The position numbers and the translations under genes were made by a program. Below, piece after piece: positions 56,666 through 64,000 of a stretch of DNA of 64,000 nt (position 1 is its first letter; every line of letters begins with the position of its first letter). The notes under the pieces are model-generated. The model did not search any database. It was not told the DNA's origin and saw only the letters and a list, made by a program, of their open reading frames with translations. Source of the DNA: Aurantimonas coralicida DSM 14790 (lineage in GTDB: Bacteria > Pseudomonadota > Alphaproteobacteria > Rhizobiales > Rhizobiaceae). The DNA lies in assembly GCF_000421645.1 (NCBI RefSeq), contig NZ_ATXK01000009.1, positions 111,203-175,202 of the forward strand, read 5' to 3'.

Positions 56666-57655
56666 CTATCGATGATTGCGAAAGCGCAGCCGGTCCTCCC
56701 AGCGCAGGGCATGCGCGACGATGGTGGGCAGATCGTCGTATTTCGGTATCCAGCCCAGCGTCTCGCGGGCGGTGCTGCCGTCGGCGACGATCATCGCCGG
56801 ATCGCCGGCCCGGCGCCCGGCGGAGCGGATATCGAAATCTCGGCCATGCACCCCGCGCACGGTCTCCAGCACCTCGCGGACCGAAAAGCCGCGGCCATAG
56901 CCGACATTGCTGACCAGGCTCTCGCCGCCCCGGCGCAGATAGGCGATGGCATCGAGATGGGCGGCCGCAAGGTCGGTGACGTGGATGTAGTCGCGCACCG
57001 CCGTACCGTCCGGCGTCGGGTAGTCGCTGCCGAAGATGCTGACGTGATCGCGCAGGCCGAAAGCGGTCTCGCAGGCGACCTTCACCAGATGCGTCGACGA
57101 ATGGGTGGATTCCCCGGCGCGGCCCTCGGGATCGGCGCCGGCGACGTTGAAATAGCGCAGGGCAGCGTAGCGCATCGGATGGGCACGGGCGACGTCCTCC
57201 AGCATCATCTCGGTCATCAGCTTGGACCGCCCATAGGGCGAAACGGGCCGCAGTTCGGCGGTCTCGCGCACTGGCTCGCTGCCCGGCATGCCGTAGACGG
57301 CGGCGCTGGAGGAGAACACGAAATGCGGGACGCCGTGGCGGACGGCGGTCGCGATGAGGATATGCGAGGCGACCGTGTTGTTGGCGTAGTAGCGCAGCGG
57401 ATCGGCCACCGATTCCTCGACGAGAAGCGAGCCGGCGAGATGCAGCACCGTCTGCGGCCTGTGCTTCGCAAACACCGCCTCGAGGAAGGCGGCATCGCCG
57501 ATGTCGCCCTTCGCGAATGTCACGCCTTCGGGGATGGCCCAGTCGAAGCCGGTGCTCAGATCGTCCACGACCACGACCTCTTCGCCGCGGGCAAGGAGCC
57601 CGAGGGTCATGTGGCTGCCGATATAGCCGGCGCCGCCGGTCACGAGAACGCTCAT
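56666..57655 (-). CDS. galE: UDP-glucose 4-epimerase
   Basis: 329-residue short-chain dehydrogenase of the GalE type interconverting UDP-glucose and UDP-galactose. The NAD motif is VTGGAGYIGSHM at residues 5-16, the catalytic serine is in FSSSAAVYG, and the YxxxK pair is in YGRSK near residue 145. FNVAGADPEGRAGE and GTAVRDYIHVTDLAAAH follow as usual. The start at 57655 is preceded by GAGAGGA. It supplies UDP-galactose for envelope glycans. Confidence 0.95.
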   Translation of the reverse strand: MSVLVTGGAGYIGSHMTLGLLARGEEVVVVDDLSTGFDWAIPEGVTFAKGDIGDAAFLEAVFAKHRPQTVLHLAGSLLVEESVADPLRYYANNTVASHILIATAVRHGVPHFVFSSSAAVYGMPGSEPVRETAELRPVSPYGRSKLMTEMMLEDVARAHPMRYAALRYFNVAGADPEGRAGESTHSSTHLVKVACETAFGLRDHVSIFGSDYPTPDGTAVRDYIHVTDLAAAHLDAIAYLRRGGESLVSNVGYGRGFSVREVLETVRGVHGRDFDIRSAGRRAGDPAMIVADGSTARETLGWIPKYDDLPTIVAHALRWEDRLRFRNHR

Positions 57656-57889
57656 CCTGTTCCTCTCGCCGCCTCGGCCCGATAGGGCCCGGCCTTTGCG
57701 GCGCACAGTGTCGCGAACCCGCTCTGCGGCGCAAGAGGCGCTATGCGTGGCGAGCCGTGGAGGGCCGCGCGGGATCGACGCGCTTCCCTAACGGATACTG
57801 GCGAGTGTGGGCGGCGCCACTAGCTGCGACCGTCAGGCCGGCAGGGGTGCAGCGGCATCGCGCTGGCGATAAATCGAAGGCGACGCTTT

Positions 57890-58801
57890 ATGCCGAGGAC
57901 CGGGCACTTCCAGAGCCGTCTCCTGCCGTTGCCACGGCGTTGGGTGGCCGCGCCGGCTCTGATCGCAATACTGCTGACGGGCGTTGCCCCGGCGACCGCG
58001 CAAGGTTCGGACGGCGCGGAGGCCAGCGCGGCGCTCGAGGCGGCCGACGATCCAGCCAACGCGCCACTGTCCGGCGACGAAGCGGCCGAACGGCCGTTGA
58101 CTGCGATTCCGTTGCCGGAGCGGCGTCCCGCCGGTCGCAAAGCCGCATCGCCCGCGGCAGACACACCCGCCGATCAGAGCGACCGGGCGACGCCGACGGA
58201 ACTGCGCGACCGGGACCCGGCCATCACCCCGGAAGCCGCCGTCGCGGCGGCCGCCGCCATCGCCGACGCCAGGATCTGCGAAGACGAACTCACCCGGCGC
58301 GGCGTCACCTTCACGGTGGGCGACAGCATCAGCGAAGGCGATTGCGGTGTCCTGCGTCCGGTCGATCTCGATCGGCTGTCCTCCGGCGTGACGATCGCCC
58401 AGCCGACGCAGCTTCTTTGCCGCTCGGCGCTGGCGCTGGACATCTGGGTGGCGAGCAGCGTCGTGCCCGCGGCAAAGACGCAGTTTCCCGGCGATGCGGT
58501 CACGGCGTTTCGCCACGCCTCCACCTATGTCTGCCGCAGCCGCTCGTCCGGCAGCCGCATTTCCGAACATGCCCGCGGCAGCGCCGTGGACGTCGCCGAT
58601 TTCGGCTTTGCCAGCGGGCGCCGGCTGGGCGTCGAAAAGCAGGCGGAGGGCTCGCCCGAGCAGGCGTTCCAGCGCCAGATTCGCGTGGGCGCCTGCGGGC
58701 CGTTCAAGACGGTGCTGGGACCGGGCACCGACGCCGACCACGCGACGCATTTCCACCTCGACATCGCCGCCCGTCGCAACGGGGCGACCTATTGCAAGTG
58801 A
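57890..58801 (+). CDS. exported extensin-like family protein
   Basis: 303-residue protein with a signal peptide (WVAAPALIAILLTGVAPATAQ), an alanine/proline-rich linker to about residue 120, and a C-terminal extensin-like domain. That domain has the family's cysteines and metal-site pattern: CEDELTRRGVTF, CRSALALDIW, HARGSAVDVADF (His and Asp), CGPFKTVLGPG and HFHLDIA. The domain resembles peptidoglycan endopeptidases of the VanY/MepA group and is common in Rhizobiales. Cell-wall cleavage is inferred. It faces the LysR gene tail to tail. Confidence 0.88.
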   Translation: MPRTGHFQSRLLPLPRRWVAAPALIAILLTGVAPATAQGSDGAEASAALEAADDPANAPLSGDEAAERPLTAIPLPERRPAGRKAASPAADTPADQSDRATPTELRDRDPAITPEAAVAAAAAIADARICEDELTRRGVTFTVGDSISEGDCGVLRPVDLDRLSSGVTIAQPTQLLCRSALALDIWVASSVVPAAKTQFPGDAVTAFRHASTYVCRSRSSGSRISEHARGSAVDVADFGFASGRRLGVEKQAEGSPEQAFQRQIRVGACGPFKTVLGPGTDADHATHFHLDIAARRNGATYCK

Positions 58802-58859
58802 GGCCGCGCGGGCCGTGCCGCGGGTTGGAGTTGAAAGCTCTTCGGCAGCCGGAACGCGG

Positions 58860-59759
58860 TCAGGCGAAGGCCAGCGTCGGGGTCGGCTGCAGGTCGGCGA
58901 AACTCGCCACGACATGCTCCGCCAGCGCGTCGGCGACGGCGCTGCAGCCGCGCCGCTTCATCAGCGCCACCTCGTATTGCCGCAGGGGCGGCAAGCCTTC
59001 CGCCGCGCCGAGCTTCTGCAGCGGCGCCGTGACATGGCTTTCCGGCAGGGGGGCGATGGCGAGGTCGGCCAGCACCGCGGCGATCTGGCCCTGGGAATGG
59101 CCGCTGGAATAGGCGATGCGATAGCGCACATTGGCGGCATCGAGCGCATCGAGTGCGATGGCCCGCCAGGCACAGCCGCGGCTGGCAAGCGCCAGCGGCA
59201 GCGGCTCGCGGGCGATGGCGCCGCCATGCTTCAGCCCGGCCCAGACGAGATTTTCCGTGTGCACGATGGTGACCTTGCGCTGGCCGTATTCGCCGCAGGC
59301 CAGCACCGCCAGATCGAGCTCGCCGGCATCACAGAGGCGGCGCAGATCGTCGCTCGAGCGCAGCTTCACGTCGACCTCGACCTGCGGGTGGGTCGAGGCG
59401 AAACGCTTGAGGATCTGCGGCACGGCGATATAGCCGATGTCGTCGGGGGCGCCGAAGACGACGCGCCCCTCGATGCCCTGCGTCAGGAAGCGCGACACGG
59501 TCTCTTCGTTGAGGTCCATCAGGCGGCGGGCGTAGCCCAGGAACGCCTCGCCATCGCTGGTCAGTCGCACGGTGCGGCCCTCGCGCACGAACAATTCGCG
59601 GCGCAATATCTCTTCCAGCTTCTTCATCTGCAGGCTGACCGCGGAGGGCGTGCGGGCGACGCGGTCGGCGGCGCGCGAGAAACTGCCCGTGTCGCAGATG
59701 GCGACGAAGGTGCGCGCGAGATCGGTTTCGATCAGGGGAAGCTGGCTGTGCCGGGACAT
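58860..59759 (-). CDS. LysR-family transcriptional regulator
   Basis: 299-residue regulator. The N-terminal winged helix-turn-helix (residues 9-68) reads LARTFVAICDTGSFSRAADRVARTPSAVSLQMKKLEE, followed by a periplasmic-binding-like effector domain beginning GRVVFGAPDDIG. It is divergent from a 72-residue protein gene, the usual LysR arrangement. A T-N11-A dyad lies 13 bases before its start. No clear ribosome site is seen; the frame is open upstream, but the start was placed by homology of the DNA-binding domain. Confidence 0.9.
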   Translation of the reverse strand: MSRHSQLPLIETDLARTFVAICDTGSFSRAADRVARTPSAVSLQMKKLEEILRRELFVREGRTVRLTSDGEAFLGYARRLMDLNEETVSRFLTQGIEGRVVFGAPDDIGYIAVPQILKRFASTHPQVEVDVKLRSSDDLRRLCDAGELDLAVLACGEYGQRKVTIVHTENLVWAGLKHGGAIAREPLPLALASRGCAWRAIALDALDAANVRYRIAYSSGHSQGQIAAVLADLAIAPLPESHVTAPLQKLGAAEGLPPLRQYEVALMKRRGCSAVADALAEHVVASFADLQPTPTLAFA

Positions 59760-59771
59760 GCGCGGGACCGA

Positions 59772-59821
59772 TGAGTGCAACTCACCGATCAGTTTAGATC
59801 TTATCGCTGGAATTGCCAGCG
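59772..59821. promoter_or_regulatory. LysR-type operator candidates
   Basis: TGAGT-gca-ACTCA at 59772-59784 is an exact dyad of the T-N11-A form recognised by LysR-type regulators. A second exact dyad, CGCTGG-aattg-CCAGCG, lies at 59805-59821. Both are in the 114-base gap between the LysR gene and the divergent small gene and could serve autoregulation and activation. Confidence 0.55.
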
Positions 59822-59873
59822 CGACTATCGCACATCCCATGGATTGATGATGATCCGCCGAAGGGGTGGCGAC

Positions 59874-60092
59874 ATGTTCGGACTGAAGATCGCAAAACGC
59901 TCGCAGCGTGCTGGCCAGGCCATGAAATCGGCAGAACGGCTGGACCGGTCGATGTCCCTGCTCGACGCCCATATCCGCGCCGATGTCGGCGATATGGGCC
60001 GCCCGAACGAGATCGTCCCGCTGTCCGAAAGCCTGCGCTGGCGGATGGTCGAGGAAAGCCGGTTCGTCCGCTCCCTCAACGCCTTCGAATAA
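59874..60092 (+). CDS. small conserved-looking hypothetical protein
   Basis: 72-residue basic-then-acidic protein, probably mostly helical (SAERLDRSMSLLDAHIRADVGD), with no membrane helix or known motif. The start at 59874 follows AAGGGGTGG at good spacing; ATG 59847 would add nine residues. It resembles the many short cytosolic proteins annotated as hypothetical in Rhizobiales. Being divergent from the LysR gene, it is a likely target of that regulator. Function unknown. Confidence 0.6.
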   Translation: MFGLKIAKRSQRAGQAMKSAERLDRSMSLLDAHIRADVGDMGRPNEIVPLSESLRWRMVEESRFVRSLNAFE

Positions 60093-60165
60093 TCCGGTAC
60101 CTCGCCGTCGTCCGGCCTCGGTCGGCGGCCTGTCCGCGGCACGACACTGATCGCGCGAACGCTGC

Positions 60166-62103
60166 CTAGCGGGCCGCCAGCAATGGCGTTTCCACCCGCT
60201 CGCGCAGCAATTCGTCGATCCGGTCGCGCTCGCGCTGGAAGGTCGCGAGTTCCTCGCCCTCCAGCACCCGGCCCGACGGCAGCTTGATGCGCATCGGGTC
60301 GACCTTCTGGCCGTTCACCGCGAGCTCGTAATGCAGGTGGTTGCCGGTCGACAGGCCGGTCGAGCCGACATAGCCGATCACCTGTCCCTGGCGCACCCGC
60401 GAGCCGACCTTGACGCCCTTGGCGATGCCGCTCTGGTGCGAATAGGAGGTCTCGTAACCATTGGCGTGGCGCACGATGGTCTGCCGCCCGTAGCCACTGA
60501 CCCAGCCGGCCTTCTTCACCACGCCGTCGCCGGACGCCAGGATCGGCGTGCCGCCCGGGGCGGCCCAGTCGACGCCCCAATGCGGGCGGACATAGCCGAG
60601 CACGGGATGCTTGCGACCGGTCGAGAAGGCCGAGCTGAAGCGGCCCCTGGGGACGGGCTTGCGCAACAGGAACTGCTTGGCGCTGCGCCCGTCGGCGTCG
60701 AAATAGTCGGCGCTTTCGGCGTCTTTCGGCCGGAAGCGGTAGAAGCGCCGGGAGGTCTCGCCGAAGCGGACGTCGACGAACAGCATCTCGGATTCGTCGG
60801 TCGCCTCCTCCTTGCCTTCCTCCATGGAGTAGAAGACGGCGATGCGGTCGGTCGGGCTGAGGCGCGACTGCAGATCGACCTCGGTGGCCAGCATCTGGAC
60901 GAGCTGCTGGCAAAGGCGGTCGTTGAGGCCATAGGCGAGGGCGGCCTGGTAGAGCCCGTCATAGACGGTCGGCATCTTGGCGCGCAGCGGCGCCTCGCTT
61001 TCGCTGCTGTCGAAAGCGGCCGCGACGGAGCCGCCCATTTCAGGCGCCTGCGCCGGCTCGAACGGGCCGTCCTCGGTTTCGGCGACGGTGCCCAGATGGC
61101 GGGTGCCGCGATAGGCGGAGAGCCGGACCACCGTCGCGGCCTCGCCGATCGTCTCGACGCCGACGCGCAGGGCGTCGCCGGGCTTCAGCGCATCGGCTTC
61201 CAGCCGCGCCGCGAGGGCCTCGACCGCCTTGCCGCTCTTGCTCTCGTCATAGCCATTGGCATCGAGCACGGCGGCGATCTTCGCGGCCTCGCGCAGCGGG
61301 ATGACCTCTTCGTGGAATTCCGGCCGGTCGCTGCCGGTGTCGGACGGCGCGAGGGAGACGTTCTCCTCGATCACGCGGAAGGCCGAGCCCGGCTCGTATT
61401 CGGCGGCGTCGCTGGTCAGGTTGAAGCGCAGCGGATCGACAGTGTTGAGCGAGGCGACCTGCACCGGCGCATAGGCGAGCGACGGCGAGACCTGCCGCAC
61501 CAGGCGCTCGGCCTCGCTGGTACCGATGTCGTCGACGCGCTCGTAGCTGTCGGAGTCGAAGTCGAAAGGCTCGACCTTCAGCCGGACCTCGGCCTCCACG
61601 CGCGCGCCGTAGAGCTGCGCGGCCTGGCCTTCGTCGCCGGATTCCGGTTCGTCGGCGTCGGGGTCGGCGAAGATGTTGAGCGGGTCGAAGGCCGGGTAGT
61701 CGATGCTGGTCTGGTGGCGGGCGCCGAGCAGCATGTTGACATAGCCGAAGGGCAGGGTGCGGATGACCTCGCGGTCGCCCTCGCGGGTCATGGTCGACAA
61801 TTCGACGACCTGCCGGCTGCGGGCGACGGGAAGGGCCGTGGCGACAACGCGCTCGCCCTTCTCGTTCAGATCCTCGCTGGGAGCGAAGGCAGCCGCGAGA
61901 CCGGCGGGCCGGGCGGCGCCGCGATGGCCGTCGAGGGCGGCCGACAGGGCGATGCCCATCAGCGCCGTCGAGGTCAGGCCGGTGAGAAGCGTGCCGGCCA
62001 GCCAGCGCGCCGAGACCTGACGACGGTCAGGCTTGCGCCTTCGGTCGCTGATCAGCGGCGGCTCGTCCCCGAATGCCGGCGTGTGTTGCGGCAAGCGCAC
62101 CAT
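60166..62103 (-). CDS. M23-family metallopeptidase
   Basis: 645-residue envelope peptidase. A basic cytoplasmic N-terminus is followed by one membrane segment (WLAGTLLTGLTSTALMGIALSA, about residues 32-53). A long periplasmic region then leads to a LytM/M23 domain with zinc ligands HWGVD (H508, D512) and HLHYEL (H591), which are complete, so it should be an active peptidoglycan endopeptidase rather than an activator. The start at 62103 has GAGAGGG close by. The frame is open upstream, but the extra residues lack sense. Confidence 0.92.
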   Translation of the reverse strand: MVRLPQHTPAFGDEPPLISDRRRKPDRRQVSARWLAGTLLTGLTSTALMGIALSAALDGHRGAARPAGLAAAFAPSEDLNEKGERVVATALPVARSRQVVELSTMTREGDREVIRTLPFGYVNMLLGARHQTSIDYPAFDPLNIFADPDADEPESGDEGQAAQLYGARVEAEVRLKVEPFDFDSDSYERVDDIGTSEAERLVRQVSPSLAYAPVQVASLNTVDPLRFNLTSDAAEYEPGSAFRVIEENVSLAPSDTGSDRPEFHEEVIPLREAAKIAAVLDANGYDESKSGKAVEALAARLEADALKPGDALRVGVETIGEAATVVRLSAYRGTRHLGTVAETEDGPFEPAQAPEMGGSVAAAFDSSESEAPLRAKMPTVYDGLYQAALAYGLNDRLCQQLVQMLATEVDLQSRLSPTDRIAVFYSMEEGKEEATDESEMLFVDVRFGETSRRFYRFRPKDAESADYFDADGRSAKQFLLRKPVPRGRFSSAFSTGRKHPVLGYVRPHWGVDWAAPGGTPILASGDGVVKKAGWVSGYGRQTIVRHANGYETSYSHQSGIAKGVKVGSRVRQGQVIGYVGSTGLSTGNHLHYELAVNGQKVDPMRIKLPSGRVLEGEELATFQRERDRIDELLRERVETPLLAAR

Positions 62104-62543
62104 CCCTCTCGTCGTCGCCTCTGGATATCCCCGCTTCCGCCTTCGGCGCACAAGGTGGCGAAATATCGACCATATCGCCCCGGCGAGCTGCCATGGGTGA
62201 CACGATCCATAGGGCATACAGGGCCCGCCGGCCTGTCTCAAGTCACCGGCTGTCCTTCGATCGATCTTCCATCCTCACGCGTACGCGCGCGAGTCCATAT
62301 ACCGGAGACCGCGCGATACCGGAGAAGGCGCACGAAGGTCGCGGTGTGGCGCGGCCGGGCTGTCGTCGATTGGATGCACGTCGGCGGGATGGCAGAACGC
62401 CGGTTCGCGAGGCACGGCGGCACCTAGCGGGCGCGTGATGCTGGGGGTAATCGGCGGCGAAGGCCGAATGATGTCGGGGTTTCGCGCACGGGCGGTTCGC
62501 TACCCTGCCTTCTGCAACGGGAAAGATATCGGCGCGGTCGAGG

Positions 62544-62573
62544 CATGGGGCCTCGGGTCAAGCCCGAGGATGA
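62544..62573 (+). repeat. REP-like palindromic repeat, copy 1
   Basis: A CATGGGGC lead-in, a CTCGGG-tcaa-GCCCGAG stem, then GATGAC. Similar elements of the form GTCATCCTCGGGCTTGACCC are widespread in GC-rich alphaproteobacterial intergenic DNA. It is in inverted orientation to copy 2. Confidence 0.65.
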
Positions 62574-62681
62574 CGCGCGGTGGGGTAGGAGCGTTTCCCC
62601 GGAGCACGAAGCCACGCCTGCGTTTCGACCGATCACGCTCGGCGCGCCGATAGATGGGGAACCGCATCACCCAACACAGGT

Positions 62682-62712
62682 GTCATCCTCGGGCTCGGCC
62701 CGAGGACCCATG
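62682..62712 (-). repeat. REP-like palindromic repeat, copy 2
   Basis: GTCATCCTCGGGC leading to GCCCGAGGACCCATG is the reverse-complement form of copy 1 with a few changes, about 110 bases away. Together the pair forms a large inverted structure. Confidence 0.65.
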
Positions 62713-62830
62713 CCAAACCGCCGCCGCTGCACAGTCGGTCGCGGCACGAGCCATCGTTTCCGCAGCCCAGCCCGCCACCGCGTGAGCCTTGCCACCCCGC
62801 GCCATCGCGGCTCGCGCAACGCCCCCGGAG

Positions 62831-63225
62831 CTACCGCGCCATGGCGTGACAGTCGTCGTTGGGGCGCATGTCGGTGGCCGAGGCGACGCGGTCGCTCATG
62901 GCGAAGAAGGCGGCGACCGACGCAATGTCGAAGACGCCCCGGTTCGTATAGCCCGTGTCGCGCAGCGCCTGCCGGTCCGCCTCGACGATGGTGTCCGGGC
63001 GCTCGGTCAGCTGCACCACGAAATCCAGCATCGCGGCGCGCGGGTCATCGAGCCCGGCGGCGCGCCAGTTCTGGGCGATCGCCTCGCCGGAGCCGGGTCG
63101 CCGGAGAGCTGGCGCACGGCAGCACCATGGGCGGTCAGGCAGTAATGGCAGTGATCGATCGAGGAGACGACGACGGCGATGATCTCGCGGTCGAGCTTCG
63201 CTCCGGCGCAACGCAGGCGAGGATA
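62831..63225 (-). pseudogene. AhpD-like/peroxidase-related protein remnant
   Basis: Two out-of-frame pieces of a carboxymuconolactone decarboxylase-like protein. The upstream piece reads [20 protein letters not shown] and then [15 protein letters not shown], with the CxxC and histidine of the AhpD active site. After one apparently missing base near 63090 the second frame continues [20 protein letters not shown] to a stop at 62831. In the first frame a TAA lies at about 63226-63228, before any start, so the N-terminal third is gone. The gene is dead by two independent lesions. Confidence 0.8.
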
Positions 63226-63228
63226 TTA

Positions 63229-63629
63229 GGAGGCGAAAGGCCGTGAAGGATGAGCGTTGAATGGGGGAGTGTCAGGGCCTCCCCAATCCGCTCGTCCGGC
63301 ATTCTGGGAGGCGCATTCCAGAGCGACGCAGTCCGGATTCCATTCGAACCTCTGCAATGACGCACCCATCAGCACGCCAAACCCGGTCGTCGAACTTTCA
63401 TCGAAGCTCACGGGGCGCCCATATACTGCGGGGAACGTTGTTCACCCCTTTTGGCCAGGGACTCGATCCGACGGCCAGCGCCCGATTTGCAGGATCGCCC
63501 ACCGTCGGCATCGGCTATGCAAGATTTCCGTCTTCACAAATCTCCAGTCCGAACAGCAGTTTACCTCAGTCGTCTCGGAGCCCGCGGCCGATCCGATCCA
63601 ACTTTGCGAAGTTTTTGCGACTGAGGTCG
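63229..63629. other. gene-free region before the rRNA promoter
   Basis: About 400 bases of less GC-rich sequence with no supported gene. Just before the promoter there is an AT-rich patch (two TTTGCGA-like copies near 63603-63620) that could act as an upstream element. Confidence 0.5.
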
Positions 63630-63659
63630 TTGACAGGTCCGGATGGGGTGGCCTATATC
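63630..63659 (+). promoter_or_regulatory. ribosomal RNA operon promoter
   Basis: A perfect -35 TTGACA (63630-63635), an 18-base spacer and TATATC (63654-63659) precede a leader that carries boxA. Alphaproteobacterial rRNA promoters have this form. Transcription would start near 63666. Confidence 0.7.
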
Positions 63660-64000
63660 GCGTTCATCGACGACGGCGGTGGCGCCGGGGCGGGCCGGAC
63701 GGTCCGCTGAGAACTGGTTCGGGGCAAATTGTTCTGACCGGTTCGGTTTTGCGCCGCCATCGTCATCATCTATCGAGAGCCGCTTTGCAGCGACCCTCCT
63801 CAGGGTATGACCGGACTTGTCCGGATGTCCCACCGCCGATCTGATCGGCGTGCTCTTTGAAAACTGAAGATTGAGAAGAAAGAGAAGCGTGGGCGGCGGA
63901 TTGTTTGCCTGGAGCTTCGTGTCGGTTTCCTTTCCGATTGCGAGGCATCCATGAGAGAACGATCGATCGTTATCACGTTTCGGTATGAGAGTGTACGGCT
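63660..64000 (+). promoter_or_regulatory. rRNA operon leader with boxA (16S gene beyond window)
   Basis: The leader contains TGCTCTTTGAAAA at 63851-63863, a clear boxA antitermination site, followed by A/G-rich sequence typical of pre-16S leaders and processing stems. The conserved 16S 5' end (AGAGTTTGATC) does not appear before 64000, so the mature rRNA starts just outside the window. Confidence 0.8.

Larger units (their letters stand above)
62104..62830. other. 727-base stretch with no convincing gene
   Basis: Between the M23 gene and the decayed AhpD-like gene. Short ORFs occur, but none has a ribosome site or protein-like composition. The only structures seen are the two palindromic repeats at 62544-62573 and 62682-62712. 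Confidence 0.6.

Noticed and set aside
62424..62653. Short ORFs on both strands over the palindromic repeats
   Set aside because: They are created by the repeat sequence, have no ribosome site, and have typical non-coding composition.
62544..62712. CRISPR-like or IS terminal repeats
   Set aside because: There are only two copies, inverted, with no regular spacing, no spacers and no transposase between them.
63257..63844. Plus-strand ORFs before and across the rRNA promoter
   Set aside because: They run through the TTGACA/TATATC promoter and leader, lack ribosome sites, and resemble no protein.

Overview
The window is about 64 kb of GC-rich, gene-dense bacterial chromosome. Codon use, operons joined by ATGA/TGATG overlaps, frequent TTG/GTG starts, abundant TctABC/TRAP/ABC uptake systems, a frcA/xylG-like single-domain sugar ATPase, extensin-like and M23 envelope proteins, and the form of the rRNA leader at the right edge all suggest an alphaproteobacterium, probably of the Hyphomicrobiales (Rhizobiales). 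The genus cannot be named from sequence alone. No prophage, insertion sequence, CRISPR array or tRNA was seen.

Layout. 1-6.2 kb: tail of an MFS transporter, argB, a phosphohistidine-type phosphatase, a propionyl-CoA synthetase, a DUF6064-like membrane protein and a frameshifted Tat-exported aldo/keto reductase. 6.5-18 kb: a xylose island. xylA, an inserted hicAB toxin-antitoxin pair and xylB face a convergent xylF-xylH-xylG ABC importer. The ROK repressor xylR is divergent from xylF and is translationally coupled to a di-haem oxidoreductase and a CRTAC1-like protein. 18.2-20.8 kb: an OpgH-like glucosyltransferase and an FkbM methyltransferase. 20.8-25.6 kb: GTP cyclohydrolase II, divergent from a tightly coupled operon of dehydrogenase, atypical pterin-synthase homologue, glycosyltransferase and methyltransferase. 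This is the best candidate for an uncharacterised pathway. 25.6-30.4 kb: cytochrome b561, modABC, a ribokinase-family sugar kinase and a cupin. 30.4-33.3 kb: class I fumarase divergent from a CaiB/BaiF CoA-transferase. 33.3-38.8 kb: a TetR-controlled RND efflux pump.

38.9-42.1 kb: a tctCBA tricarboxylate transporter. 42.3-46.7 kb: glycine cleavage gcvTHP. 46.8-54.5 kb: a TRAP transporter divergent from an IclR-thiolase-AMP ligase-PCC/DUF296 operon, which together look like uptake and CoA-dependent breakdown of an unidentified acid. 54.7-62.1 kb: an endonuclease/exonuclease/phosphatase protein overlapping a phospholipase D protein, galE, an extensin-like protein, a LysR regulator divergent from a small protein, and an M23 peptidase. 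62.1-64 kb: a gene-poor stretch with two inverted palindromic repeats, a decayed AhpD-like gene, and the promoter, boxA and leader of an rRNA operon whose 16S gene lies just outside.

Regulation can partly be read from the DNA. Dyads sit next to hicA, xylF, tetR, the LysR gene and the IclR gene. GC-rich hairpins follow each of three solute-binding-protein genes (xylF, tctC, dctP), as expected where binding proteins are expressed above their permeases. Three lesions stand out in otherwise intact DNA: the aldo/keto reductase frameshift, the AhpD-like remnant, and a modA whose signal peptide has no ordinary start codon.
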